A stretch of 36,895 nucleotides of DNA from an uncultured Acidimicrobiales bacterium (GTDB taxonomy: Bacteria > Actinomycetota > Acidimicrobiia > Acidimicrobiales > SZUA-35). The notes beneath the pieces are model-generated. The model searched no databases. It saw only the letters and a program-made list of their open reading frames with translations, and had not been told where the DNA came from. Shown here in pieces: positions 1 to 7,533 of the stretch. Every line of letters starts with the position of its first letter. Position 1 is the stretch's first letter. The stretch spans positions 1 to 36,895 of the forward strand of contig CALHFG010000089.1 of NCBI GenBank assembly GCA_938029215.1, in the 5' to 3' direction. Made by a program: the position numbers and the translations under genes.

Positions 1-246
1 GACTCGAGAGTTCTTCGACGAGAAGACATCGTCTCGGTGCAGCTTCCCGAGGAACCTCAGGCGGGAGTGAGGCTGCAACTCAAGGACCAAGTGGTCAGTT
101 CATGGACGTGCTCCTCCTGGCTGAACCTCCCTGTGTGGCGACGGCTGGGATACACACCGCCAGAAGAGTTCATCACCTGGTCGACTTCGCCCACAGCAAA
201 GTCGTAGGCGTCCCGAGACCCAAGCCCGCCAAAGGCCCCTTCGCCT

Positions 247-546
247 GTGCGATATTGCCAAGGGACGGGACGGCCGTTCTGTGCCGCGTACGGCAATATC
301 GTTCAAGGGCAGGTAGCAACCTTCGGTGAGGTCACCCTGCTTACCGGCGAGCCTTCAAGCCATCGAGACCCATGTGATGGCGACGACCTGTGGCACTACA
401 TGACAGGCGACCTTGATGGCGTCGACGGAGTGCTTTTTGACGACTGCGTCATCTCCTGGGTCGGCGGAGGTAGGTCGACCGCCGCGGCAGAGTCGATTCC
501 TTGTGAGTCTGAGCTGATCGCACCGCCGGATAACACCGATACCTAG
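247..546 (+). CDS. uncertain hypothetical ORF, possibly the 3' part of an interrupted gene
   Basis: The frame from the GTG at 247 gives 99 residues rich in Asp, Gly, Trp and Cys (for example DGVLFDDCVISWVGGG near the end), which reads more like an extracellular protein than like noise. The same frame is also open from base 1 to 203 and is broken only by TAG at 204-206. The stretch could therefore be the tail of a longer gene with one nonsense codon. No ribosome-binding site supports the GTG and I recognise no family. A minus-strand frame over 57-296 shares the same third codon positions, so base composition cannot separate the two strands. I see nothing recognisable in 547-661. Confidence 0.3.
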   Translation: MRYCQGTGRPFCAAYGNIVQGQVATFGEVTLLTGEPSSHRDPCDGDDLWHYMTGDLDGVDGVLFDDCVISWVGGGRSTAAAESIPCESELIAPPDNTDT

Positions 547-661
547 TCTCCAGCCCGAGCACCGACCAACCGTGCTAGTTTGGCCTTCCCGCACAGGCGA
601 TAACGCTCGGCTGCGCTCACTGCTACCAGTCGTGCTTCGCGTATTTGAGGATCGGTGCTCG

Positions 662-2143
662 CTATTCGAAGAAGCGAATGTCGTAGAGCAGATCGAGTGG
701 GTCGAGACCTGTGAGGGCTTGATTTCTCGGGTCGCCTCCGGAGCCGGAGTCGGGCGGAAATTCGGGGTAACTGACTGTTGCAACCGCGACCGAGTCGCCC
801 AGGTCCACGACCCAGATCACTTCTCGCAGCCATTCGTTCGGATCTGAGCTTCCGTACCGGTATTGAAGAACCGGAGCAGTCGTCCCCGACTCGACGACCT
901 GACCATCCCTGAGGGTGTACAGCTTGACGGTCAGTTCGGTGGGTCCCTCGACCAGTTCAATCGTCTCCGAGTGCGGTTGAGGGTCAAAGGATGTCTGGCC
1001 AATGGCAACTGACAGCGAACCCCGTCCTACAACACGAACACTCGGAATTCCGGCGGCGTCTGCTGCCCATTCTTCGGGCAGGGGAACGTCCGCGCTACCT
1101 GGCGCGGTCGAGCCAGCCCGGGTGTCGAACCACGGTTGGGAGCTGCGGCCAGCTTCTGGCGTGCGTGACCTGTCGGGCAGGGCGGGTATCTCGAGTGGTG
1201 GCGGCACTTGCTCCTCTACCGGAAGAGGCGGCGTATCGCCCCCTACTAGCCGGAGTGTGACCGATCCCATGTCGTTGGACACGATGAGTTCATCGCCATC
1301 GCGGACCGGGGTCGTGCCAGCTTCGAAGAACTGTTGCGCCGCTTTGTCCTGCTCTGGGGAGAACTCACATGGGTCCAAGGCGGCAGAATCGGGGAAGGCA
1401 ATCCGCTCAGCGGAACCATCAAGTGGCGTTCCACCGTGAACCTGACAGGACGGCATCGTAAGCACAACAACGAAAAACGCAGGAGCAGTCAGCTCAATCC
1501 GGGCCGGTTCGATTGCTTCGATCGTCGACTCGATTCCCACGAATCGTTCGTTGTCCTCAATGATCACGACAGCCCCGGCCTCGGAGGTCTCAAGTTGCAG
1601 CCGATGACCGCCACCAATAAGCAGCAGTCTTGCGTCATCGACTCGAATCTCAGGCATCGAACTCATCAGATGCTCTACAGCATCATGGACCGCTTGATCA
1701 GACGGAGTGCAAAGCACCAAGTCGAAGCTACGTTCAAGGTTCTCCAGACGACCATCGACCAGATCAAACGTGCCGCTCCCGTTGGAACAACCCCCTGCTC
1801 TCACACTGACGTTGGAACGGCCAGCGAACTGGACGATGACCGAGGCAGCGCCTAACTCGACCCCGTCCGCCGATGTCAGCCTCGTCCCGATGTACTCAAC
1901 ACCGATACGCCACTCATCACTCGGCTCAGCGGGAAAGTCTCCAAAACGATCCGGCACAGCCACATCAGGTACCGAATCGACCACTGGTTCGGTCGTGGTC
2001 GGCACCACAGTTGTGCTCACATCCTGTGTAGCAGCGATCTCATCGCCATCAGCCTCGGCGCAACCACTCAGCAACAGCGACAAAACACCCAACACAACAA
2101 GACACAGCTTCGGCACACCACTACGACGAAACTCAACCCGCAT
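662..2143 (-). CDS. secreted lipoprotein with a META-like domain
   Basis: This encodes a 493-residue exported lipoprotein. The start is the ATG at 2143, because a type II signal peptide follows directly: a basic N-terminus, a hydrophobic stretch at residues 12-26 and the lipobox LLSGC with Cys28. A GGAGGG sequence lies about 11 nt upstream. The frame extends upstream to 2377, but that extension has no signal character. A Thr/Val/Pro linker follows the lipobox. Residues about 78-190 resemble a META/HslJ domain, with the AGGCSNGSGTF motif and a partner Cys145 (VLCTPSD). The C-terminal half, including a Pro-rich linker, has no family I recognise. The META assignment rests on motif similarity alone. 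It should sit lipid-anchored on the outer face of the membrane. Confidence 0.85.
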   Translation of the reverse strand: MRVEFRRSGVPKLCLVVLGVLSLLLSGCAEADGDEIAATQDVSTTVVPTTTEPVVDSVPDVAVPDRFGDFPAEPSDEWRIGVEYIGTRLTSADGVELGAASVIVQFAGRSNVSVRAGGCSNGSGTFDLVDGRLENLERSFDLVLCTPSDQAVHDAVEHLMSSMPEIRVDDARLLLIGGGHRLQLETSEAGAVVIIEDNERFVGIESTIEAIEPARIELTAPAFFVVVLTMPSCQVHGGTPLDGSAERIAFPDSAALDPCEFSPEQDKAAQQFFEAGTTPVRDGDELIVSNDMGSVTLRLVGGDTPPLPVEEQVPPPLEIPALPDRSRTPEAGRSSQPWFDTRAGSTAPGSADVPLPEEWAADAAGIPSVRVVGRGSLSVAIGQTSFDPQPHSETIELVEGPTELTVKLYTLRDGQVVESGTTAPVLQYRYGSSDPNEWLREVIWVVDLGDSVAVATVSYPEFPPDSGSGGDPRNQALTGLDPLDLLYDIRFFE

Positions 2144-2402
2144 CAGTTCACTTACCCTCCAATCCAAAAGTACACCTACATCAGCCTCACCCACCATCGG
2201 CGCAACCGCAGCGCTCAGCGGCCGACCGAGGAGCCCGCGCTGAAGCCAGCCGCATACCCGTGCGGTAACGCCGCCGTCCGCATCTTCCGTGGTGTGCCAC
2301 TTCGGCCCATCCAGCACAGGCGATGTTGCCGTTGAGCTGCGAGATGGACGCTCCGTATCGAAGACTCCGACCGCCACAGCAGCAGCTAGCGGCCCAGATG
2401 CG

Positions 2403-2711
2403 TTAGCGGCGGGATCGTATGTTGTCTGCGTTCACCCGCAGGTCTCGCCAGTCAGTGACGGCAAGCCTTCCTGCCTGTATGAGTAGGTCGAGACTTCCGG
2501 CGCCCGAGAGGAGAATGTCAGCTTCTACGTCCGATGGCGGGTGGGTCTCCCCGTAACAGTCGTGCCATGCTAGCTCGATCAATTCGAGGAGATCGAGAGC
2601 AGCGGCAGCATGGTCTCCAAACTGCTCCACGGCCTGTGGTTCACGATTCTTTCGTCGAGCGGCTCTACCAACAGTCATCAACCAAGTGTGGCTTGTCTGT
2701 CCCCACAACAC
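2403..2711 (-). CDS. small hypothetical protein
   Basis: The ORF encodes 102 residues. The GTG start at 2711 is chosen because GAGGTG lies 5 nt upstream; the in-frame ATG at 2678 has no such signal. The sequence is acidic and probably helical from residue 28 onward (for example AAAALDLLELIELAW), and it ends in a basic tail. No signal peptide or membrane segment is visible and I recognise no family. It is divergent from the CopG/Doc pair and 65 nt from it, so its promoter may share the palindromic operator region. Confidence 0.65.
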   Translation of the reverse strand: MLWGQTSHTWLMTVGRAARRKNREPQAVEQFGDHAAAALDLLELIELAWHDCYGETHPPSDVEADILLSGAGSLDLLIQAGRLAVTDWRDLRVNADNIRSRR

Positions 2712-2749
2712 CCGAACACCTCACGTGCTTCTCGACAAGGCTCAATCGC

Positions 2750-2770
2750 ATGGTATCGAAGTGATACCAT
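2750..2770. promoter_or_regulatory. palindromic operator of the toxin-antitoxin operon
   Basis: A perfect inverted repeat, ATGGTATC at 2750-2757 and GATACCAT at 2763-2770, is separated by 5 nt and lies 6 nt before the antitoxin start. Ribbon-helix-helix antitoxins typically bind such sites and autorepress. The right arm contains the TACCAT -10 box, so a bound repressor would block RNA polymerase. Autoregulation is inferred. Confidence 0.75.
2765..2770 (+). promoter_or_regulatory. -10 box of the CopG/Doc operon
   Basis: TACCAT fits the actinobacterial TANNNT -10 pattern. It ends 6 nt before the ATG at 2777, which predicts a leaderless mRNA. No convincing -35 element is visible. Confidence 0.55.
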
Positions 2771-2776
2771 ACGGGG

Positions 2777-2980
2777 ATGGCCATGACCCTCCGACTCACA
2801 GATGCTGAACAAGACGCCCTCCGAGCCCGAGCCGAAGCCGAGGGAATCTCAATGCAAGAGGCGGCTCGCCGCGCCGTACGCGAGTTCGTGGCACGAAGCG
2901 ACCACCGCGACCGAGTCTCACGCGCTGCTGAACTCATCATGGACACCCACGACGATGCACTGCGCCGGCTCGGCGAATGA
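2777..2980 (+). CDS. ribbon-helix-helix (CopG-like) antitoxin
   Basis: A 67-residue protein whose N-terminal TLRLTDAEQDALRARAEAEG matches the beta strand and first helix of CopG/Arc-type DNA-binding antitoxins. The C-terminal half is the likely toxin-neutralising tail. Its last codons overlap the toxin start by 4 nt (ATGA at 2977), so the two are translated together. The upstream palindrome overlapping the -10 box suggests autorepression. The start at 2777 is favoured by the leaderless -10 spacing; the second ATG at 2783, preceded by GGGG, is an alternative. Confidence 0.85.
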   Translation: MAMTLRLTDAEQDALRARAEAEGISMQEAARRAVREFVARSDHRDRVSRAAELIMDTHDDALRRLGE

Positions 2981-3363
2981 CTGAACCTGTCGAGTTTCTC
3001 GACCTTGACGACATCGTCAGCCTGGCCACAGCACTCCTGGGTGACCCCGCACCGATTCGCGACATCGGTCTTCTTGGGTCGGCTGTCGCCCGCCCCCAGA
3101 CCACAGCCTTCGGCGAGGACGCATACCCAGGCATATGGACAAAGGCAGCGGCGCTGCTCCAGTCGATTGTGTCGAATCACGCGCTCGTTGATGGGAACAA
3201 ACGCCTCGGCTGGTTGTCGACGGCGGTCTTCCTCGAGCTCAACGGGATCTCTGCTTCGCTAGCCAGCAATGACGATGTCTATGACCTCGTCATTGACGTC
3301 GCTGCCGACTCGCTCACTGTCGACGCCATAGCTGAACGACTCCAGGAGATCGCCACCCGATAG
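2977..3363 (+). CDS. Doc-type (Fic-fold) toxin
   Basis: A 128-residue protein of the death-on-curing family. The Fic-fold catalytic loop is visible as HALVDGNKR (His68, Asp72, Asn74, Lys75, Arg76), close to the family consensus HxFx(D/N)(G/A)N(K/R)R. Members characterised from phage P1 phosphorylate elongation factor Tu and stop translation. Whether this one phosphorylates or AMPylates its target cannot be read from the sequence. Length and motif look intact. It is coupled to the antitoxin by a 4-nt overlap. The partner is ribbon-helix-helix rather than Phd, a pairing different from the P1 prototype. Confidence 0.88.
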   Translation: MTEPVEFLDLDDIVSLATALLGDPAPIRDIGLLGSAVARPQTTAFGEDAYPGIWTKAAALLQSIVSNHALVDGNKRLGWLSTAVFLELNGISASLASNDDVYDLVIDVAADSLTVDAIAERLQEIATR

Positions 3364-3651
3364 CGACGCCCAGGCTCGATCAAATCGCGATGGTCGGAAC
3401 GTCAGCTTCACGGTCGACCGGCGTGTTTCAGGTGATCTTCATCGATGGCACGCGGACTGGTTCCAGAGATTGGATGGTTCGAAAACGAATGATTGGTGCG
3501 AACTTTTCCGACACGCCGGTGTGGACTTCCACGAGTTCTAGGCACTTGCGACTCAGCCACTCCGAGCGATAACACCGGCGATAATCTCGCAGCCAACAAG
3601 GCAGTGGGTGTGGCCGCAATCGGTGGACCCACAGCGGAATATCGTGAAGCG

Positions 3652-4548
3652 ATGAAAGAGCAGAGGTTTGACGAGTTTGTGGCAGACGCTCTGTATGGAC
3701 CCGATGGGTTCTATACGTCGGGGCGGGGGAGTGCTGGCCGTCGAGGTGATTTCATCACTAGCCCCGAGGTCGGCCCGCTCTTTGGTGCGGTAGTGGGTCG
3801 ATGGTTGGACTCGGTCTGGGACGACCTTGGGCAACCGGAGCGGTTCGTGGTTTTCGACCTTGGATCGGGGCCGGGAACATTGCCGAAGGCCATCGTGAGG
3901 TCTGCGCCACGGTGTGGGGACGCGCTTCAACTGTCCGGCATCGACATCGCTCGGGCCGGTGAGTTGCCCGAGGATCTTCGCGGGTCGGTCATCGTGGCCA
4001 ACGAACTGCTGGACAATGTGCCCTTTCGATGGATTCGAGATGAGGCGGAGGCGTTTGTTGTTGACGGCCAGCTCCAGTGGCAACCGACGACTGAATCGAA
4101 GGCAGTCGGCGACCACCCGCTGATCGAGCAGGCGGCCGCTCTGGTTTCGGGCTTGATGGCCCGTGGGGTCGAGCGATTGCTGGCCTTCGACTATGGCGCT
4201 CTCACCACTCAGGCGCTTGCCGATCGGGGCGGGTGGTTGCGTTGCTATCGGGACCATCAGCACTACGACGATCCGGTCGCCTACCCCGGTCACCAGGACA
4301 TAACCACGGACATCCCGGTAGACCAGCTTCCCGCGGGCGCCGCGGTCTGTACTCAGAGCGAATTCTTGCGCCGCCACGGAATCGATGAACTGGTGGAGCA
4401 AGGGCGGGCGTACTGGGCTGAGCATGCATCACGCCCGGATCTGCGGGCGATCGAGATGCGTAGTCGGGTAAACGAAGCAGCCGCCCTCACCGACCCAACC
4501 AGTCTTGGCGCCTTCCTGGCTATGGAGTGGCACTCACTGGGGGAGTAG
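3652..4548 (+). CDS. SAM-dependent methyltransferase, MidA/NDUFAF7-like
   Basis: A 298-residue protein of the MidA (DUF185) class. Visible features are the N-terminal ALYGPDGFYTSGRG segment, GDFITSPEVGPLFG, the SAM-binding motif I DLGSGPGTL (residues 69-77) and the family-specific NELLDNVPF (117-125). The mitochondrial relative methylates an Arg of a complex I subunit; bacterial substrates are largely unknown. The ATG at 3652 is chosen because homologues of this actinobacterial subtype begin close to the FDEFV...ALY segment. GTGs at 3604 and 3610 in the same frame are possible, and GATAAT at 3580-3585 could be their -10 box. The 3' end overlaps a relic of an FHA gene on the other strand. Confidence 0.82.
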   Translation: MKEQRFDEFVADALYGPDGFYTSGRGSAGRRGDFITSPEVGPLFGAVVGRWLDSVWDDLGQPERFVVFDLGSGPGTLPKAIVRSAPRCGDALQLSGIDIARAGELPEDLRGSVIVANELLDNVPFRWIRDEAEAFVVDGQLQWQPTTESKAVGDHPLIEQAAALVSGLMARGVERLLAFDYGALTTQALADRGGWLRCYRDHQHYDDPVAYPGHQDITTDIPVDQLPAGAAVCTQSEFLRRHGIDELVEQGRAYWAEHASRPDLRAIEMRSRVNEAAALTDPTSLGAFLAMEWHSLGE

Positions 4549-4627
4549 CTCCAGGTCAGCTGCGGTGACCCATGCGCAGGGCTACGACACGTTGGGATGC
4601 GTGGTTGTCAGGAGGGTCGAAACGCAA
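4534..4627 (-). pseudogene. decayed 3' end of an FHA-protein gene
   Basis: On the minus strand, 4534-4569 reads VTAADLELLPQ followed by a stop, almost identical to the end of the FHA protein at 5794 (VTAADLQLLPD, stop). Aligned as DNA, 4541-4570 and 5801-5830 match at about 25 of 30 positions. Similarity resumes upstream in another frame (LRFDPPDNHASQRVV against LRGDSSGMATNRRQRLV) after a short deletion and a frameshift. It is too short and broken to be expressed, and overlaps the methyltransferase stop. Confidence 0.6.
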
Positions 4628-4637
4628 CTCCTGGACC

Positions 4638-5690
4638 TCAGTCGAGATCGAGAAGTTCTCGCATCCGCTCACTGGTTGTAATGGCGTAGCGTCGTGATTG
4701 GATGTAGTCGGGTATCGCGTATCTGGTGGTGGCGTCAGTAACAGTGATCACGGTGCCGTCGCGAACAACCCAGAGGTAATAGTCATAGGTCGGTCCGTTT
4801 CTCCACTTCCACTCCCCCCGGACCACAACTGCCTCGTCGCCGATGCCGGTCTCGAAGTCGAAGTCAGACTCGGTGTGGTACCTAATTAGGAGGCTTTCGC
4901 CGCTTTCGAAGGAAAGGACTCTCGACCCGCAGTTGACAGGTAGGACGGCAATGTCGGTGAGCGCCTTGCTGGCGTCAGCCACGTTGGAGAACGCATAGGC
5001 GTCCTGCAGCACGAACTCTGACCCGTCGGGTTCCCCCAGGTAGACATGGAGCGCGTTCGAGTGGATGGTGCGCCACTGGTCGCAGAGATGCCAGTCGGCG
5101 ATCTGTGCTGCGGTCTCGGTCCCCCGACCTGCGGAGTACTCGGTGTAGGAGCTTGGCATGTCAGCCGAGGTGAGGAGCGCAGCTTCGATGGCCGGGAAGG
5201 TGCCTGCGAACGGATGCAGCGTCTTGAACTCTTGGCCTTCCACGATCCAGTAAACGGTCTCGTGCCGAGGCAGGCCTTCATCCATCGAGTTCAGCCAGTA
5301 GTCAAATCCGTCTTGGTCATATGAGCGTCCGAGAACGTTCGCGTAAACAACCTCAAGAAACCGGCTGTTGTTCAGATCCGCTCCGTACAGGGTCTGGAAC
5401 TCGATCGAGCTCGAGAACGCCCACGACAGATCGATGAGATCGGCCCCGTCTTCATACACGTCGATCCAGTAGGCGAGGCCGTCAACATCGGGTTGACGAT
5501 CGAAGAACGCGCGATAGAGCCGGGCGATATCTGCATGTTCGGGCAGGTACTCCGGCGAAGCCAGCAGTTCTTCGAGCGTGGTTGGAGAACCGAGTTCCAC
5601 GTCCGAGGCCCCAACAGTCCCGGTAATCCCAAGCAGGCTGAGGAATGTGATCAAGGCAACGACAGCTCTAGGCCTGCTCTGATTCGTCAT
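4638..5690 (-). CDS. exported DUF4214-domain protein
   Basis: A 350-residue secreted protein. The N-terminus (residues 8-28) is a signal peptide ending near GASD. Two DUF4214-type repeats follow: ARLYRAFFDRQPDVDGLAYW (56-75) and a second with VVYANVLGRSYDQDGFDYW (about 112-130). The C-terminal 150 residues contain two Cys (WHLCDQW, VNCGS) and many beta-prone segments, loosely like the extracellular sensor domains of actinobacterial PknH-type proteins; that link is speculative. The ATG at 5690 is preferred over the GTG at 5714 because a TACCTT -10 box lies 7 nt upstream. It lies between the FHA gene and the relic of that gene's 3' end. Confidence 0.85.
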   Translation of the reverse strand: MTNQSRPRAVVALITFLSLLGITGTVGASDVELGSPTTLEELLASPEYLPEHADIARLYRAFFDRQPDVDGLAYWIDVYEDGADLIDLSWAFSSSIEFQTLYGADLNNSRFLEVVYANVLGRSYDQDGFDYWLNSMDEGLPRHETVYWIVEGQEFKTLHPFAGTFPAIEAALLTSADMPSSYTEYSAGRGTETAAQIADWHLCDQWRTIHSNALHVYLGEPDGSEFVLQDAYAFSNVADASKALTDIAVLPVNCGSRVLSFESGESLLIRYHTESDFDFETGIGDEAVVVRGEWKWRNGPTYDYYLWVVRDGTVITVTDATTRYAIPDYIQSRRYAITTSERMRELLDLD

Positions 5691-5697
5691 TTCCCCA

Positions 5698-5703
5698 AAG
5701 GTA
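5698..5703 (-). promoter_or_regulatory. -10 box of the DUF4214 gene
   Basis: TACCTT (TANNNT) lies 7 nt before the ATG at 5690, predicting a leaderless or nearly leaderless mRNA. Confidence 0.45.
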
Positions 5704-5793
5704 CGACTGGCCACTCTCTCCGTGCAAGTAGCAGCTCTAGGCCATACAGACCATTTCGGACGCTCGAGAACTCGTGGTGGGGAGACAGATGGG

Positions 5794-6492
5794 TCAGTCG
5801 GGGAGTAGCTGTAGATCAGCGGCGGTGACTATGCCGGAGCTGATCGAGTAGTCCACGAGCCGTTGGCGACGATTGGTTGCCATACCGCTGGAATCGCCCC
5901 GAAGACCCGCAACGCCGGCGTCGGCGAGCCGGTCGCACACATTGTCGAGCTTGCGGTTAAAGCGAGTGATCTTCCACCCCAGCAATGCGGCCGCTGAACG
6001 GTTGGTTGGGATCGTCGCCGGGGCGCCGGGATCCTCGAGCCGGGCCTTTGCCAAGGAGACGATGCAGCGGCGCTGGTCATCGGTCAGGCTGATGCCGAGC
6101 GCATTGACGGTCACGGTGTTTTCGCCGAGGACCTCGTTGAGGTTTTCGATCGGCGTGCGGTCTGGGCGGGGAACGGTGACGTCGATCTCGTAGGTGGTCG
6201 CTGCGGCCGGGAAGCGGATAACGCAACTCTCAAAGCTCAACGAGGCCGATGACCCCGGGGCGAGCTTCATGCGTGACGGACTATTTCGATCCGCGACCTC
6301 GAGAGTGATCGCCGAGCCGGTGTTGTCCAGCCACCACAAACCGTCGTCATACCGGAAGCGCCCGACGATCCGGTGCATGTACGGGTTGTCGTCCACTTCC
6401 AAATCGCCCGACCGGCCGAAGGTGAAGCGGTCTGACGGAAGGACCCGATGAACCTCGCCAACAAAGTCGACGACGAGATTATCTGACTCCAC
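5794..6492 (-). CDS. FHA-like domain protein with winged-helix-like C-terminus
   Basis: A 232-residue cytoplasmic protein. Residues about 1-107 look like an FHA fold (FTFGRSGDLEVDDNPYMHR, then a WWLDNTGS strand). Only Gly26-Arg27 and His40 of the usual phosphothreonine-binding set are clear: the SxxH serine position is Pro37 and the usual Asn is absent. Phosphopeptide binding is therefore uncertain. The C-terminal half (LTDDQRRCIVSLAKARL, then LLGWKITRFNRKLDNVC) resembles a helix-turn-helix effector region. The GTG start shares one base with the TAG stop of the upstream Pro-rich membrane gene, so the two are coupled. A PP2C phosphatase is divergent next door. No kinase is in the window. Confidence 0.82.
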   Translation of the reverse strand: MESDNLVVDFVGEVHRVLPSDRFTFGRSGDLEVDDNPYMHRIVGRFRYDDGLWWLDNTGSAITLEVADRNSPSRMKLAPGSSASLSFESCVIRFPAAATTYEIDVTVPRPDRTPIENLNEVLGENTVTVNALGISLTDDQRRCIVSLAKARLEDPGAPATIPTNRSAAALLGWKITRFNRKLDNVCDRLADAGVAGLRGDSSGMATNRRQRLVDYSISSGIVTAADLQLLPD

Positions 6493-7430
6493 TACTGCTC
6501 CAGGATCTCGTAGCTGCAGACCAGATCGTCGCGAAGTTCCATCGCTATCGACTCGGTACGGGAACCGAAATTGACCTCACCCGAAGCGATGGGACCAATG
6601 GCGATGATGAAGTGATCGGTCATGCCCCCCAGATCGGCCTCGATTTGGGCCGCGGTGAGCCCGCACGCTTGGTTCGCCTGGCTCGCTGCGTCTTCGTAGT
6701 CTCCGTCTTCAACTGCGTCGAGGAACGAGTTGGCCGCGTCAGACGCCGACTGACCAAGAAGCACCCCGGCCGCAATACACCCACCGATGAGCAAGGCGAA
6801 GATGACGGAAAGGATGACGCCCCAGAACAGACATCCCCTTCCCTTCTTCTTCACCGGTGGGGCCACGCCGGGCGCGTACCCCTGCCCGTAGGCGGGGGGC
6901 GCTCCGTAGTTTGGGGCTTGTGTACCCGGTGGTGGTGACCCAGGAGGTGGCTGGGAACCGGGTGGGACGTTGCCCGGCATTGATCCGCTGGGCGGCGGGA
7001 AGTCGGCAAAGTTGCCACCGGCGGGCGCCGCGCCTGGAGCGGGGAATGAAGCAGGTGGCGCAGAGGCCTCAGGCGGAGGAAACGCACTCTGGTCGCCCGG
7101 TGGTGGAAAGCTGGAGCTCGGAGGTGTAGCGGTAGGCGGTGGGAACGACGTGGGTGGTTCGGATGATGAGCCCGGATAGGCCGTACCGGCTGCCGGGGGA
7201 GGAAAGCTCGCCCCCGGTGGCGGACTAGCCGACGGGGTAGAAGGTGGGCTCGCGGGCGGGGTGACCTCGGGGACGCCCGGAGGCTGCGTTGGAGGGGCGA
7301 ACGACTGGGTGCTGTCGCGATAGGCGTCCAGAGGATCGGTATCTGAACCGAACGACGGTAAGTCCAGGTCATCGGCTCCCTCGAGAGGGTCATTGTCGAA
7401 CTCGAATGGGTCTCGATTGTCCTCAACCAT
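6492..7430 (-). CDS. Pro-rich single-pass membrane protein
   Basis: A 312-residue protein. An acidic N-terminus (MVEDNRDPFEFDNDPLEG) is followed by about 150 residues dominated by Pro, Ser, Ala and Gly with repeated SFPPP/PPP motifs. Then come a basic KKKGRG stop-transfer patch, one membrane segment (about 200-226) and an 85-residue C-terminal domain with two Cys that should be outside. Pro-rich cytoplasmic linkers of this kind are common in actinobacterial FHA/kinase signalling proteins, and the next gene is the coupled FHA protein. The ATG at 7430 has TACGTT 6 nt upstream. The frame extends to 7616 but would overlap the PP2C start. The external domain's function is unknown. Confidence 0.8.
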   Translation of the reverse strand: MVEDNRDPFEFDNDPLEGADDLDLPSFGSDTDPLDAYRDSTQSFAPPTQPPGVPEVTPPASPPSTPSASPPPGASFPPPAAGTAYPGSSSEPPTSFPPPTATPPSSSFPPPGDQSAFPPPEASAPPASFPAPGAAPAGGNFADFPPPSGSMPGNVPPGSQPPPGSPPPGTQAPNYGAPPAYGQGYAPGVAPPVKKKGRGCLFWGVILSVIFALLIGGCIAAGVLLGQSASDAANSFLDAVEDGDYEDAASQANQACGLTAAQIEADLGGMTDHFIIAIGPIASGEVNFGSRTESIAMELRDDLVCSYEILEQ

Positions 7431-7436
7431 TCTCCT

Positions 7437-7442
7437 AACGTA
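7437..7442 (-). promoter_or_regulatory. -10 box of the Pro-rich/FHA operon
   Basis: TACGTT lies 6 nt before the ATG at 7430. The intervening AGGAGA is too close to the ATG to serve as a normal ribosome-binding site, which favours a leaderless mRNA. Confidence 0.5.
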
Positions 7443-7533
7443 GTGCGGACGCCCGCGAGACACGACAATCGACGGAATGGGGACCGCTCCCCCTTTCTGC
7501 ATTGCTGATTCGGGTTCTAGCGTCGTAGTCGGT

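Noticed and set aside
3428..3619. Minus-strand ORF ending in LEPVRVPSMKIT, reminiscent of signal peptidase I (…EPxRVPSxSM).
   Set aside because: No membrane helix precedes the motif, it stops at once, and the rest of the ORF has no family character. Region 3364-3651 is treated as non-coding.
3553..4425. 290-codon minus-strand ORF opposite the methyltransferase.
   Set aside because: Antisense shadow of a gene with clear MidA motifs; no domain or start signal of its own.
4554..4570. GGTCA/TGACC hairpin after the methyltransferase.
   Set aside because: Only a 5-bp stem, and explained by the FHA relic sequence, whose intact copy shows a similar pattern.
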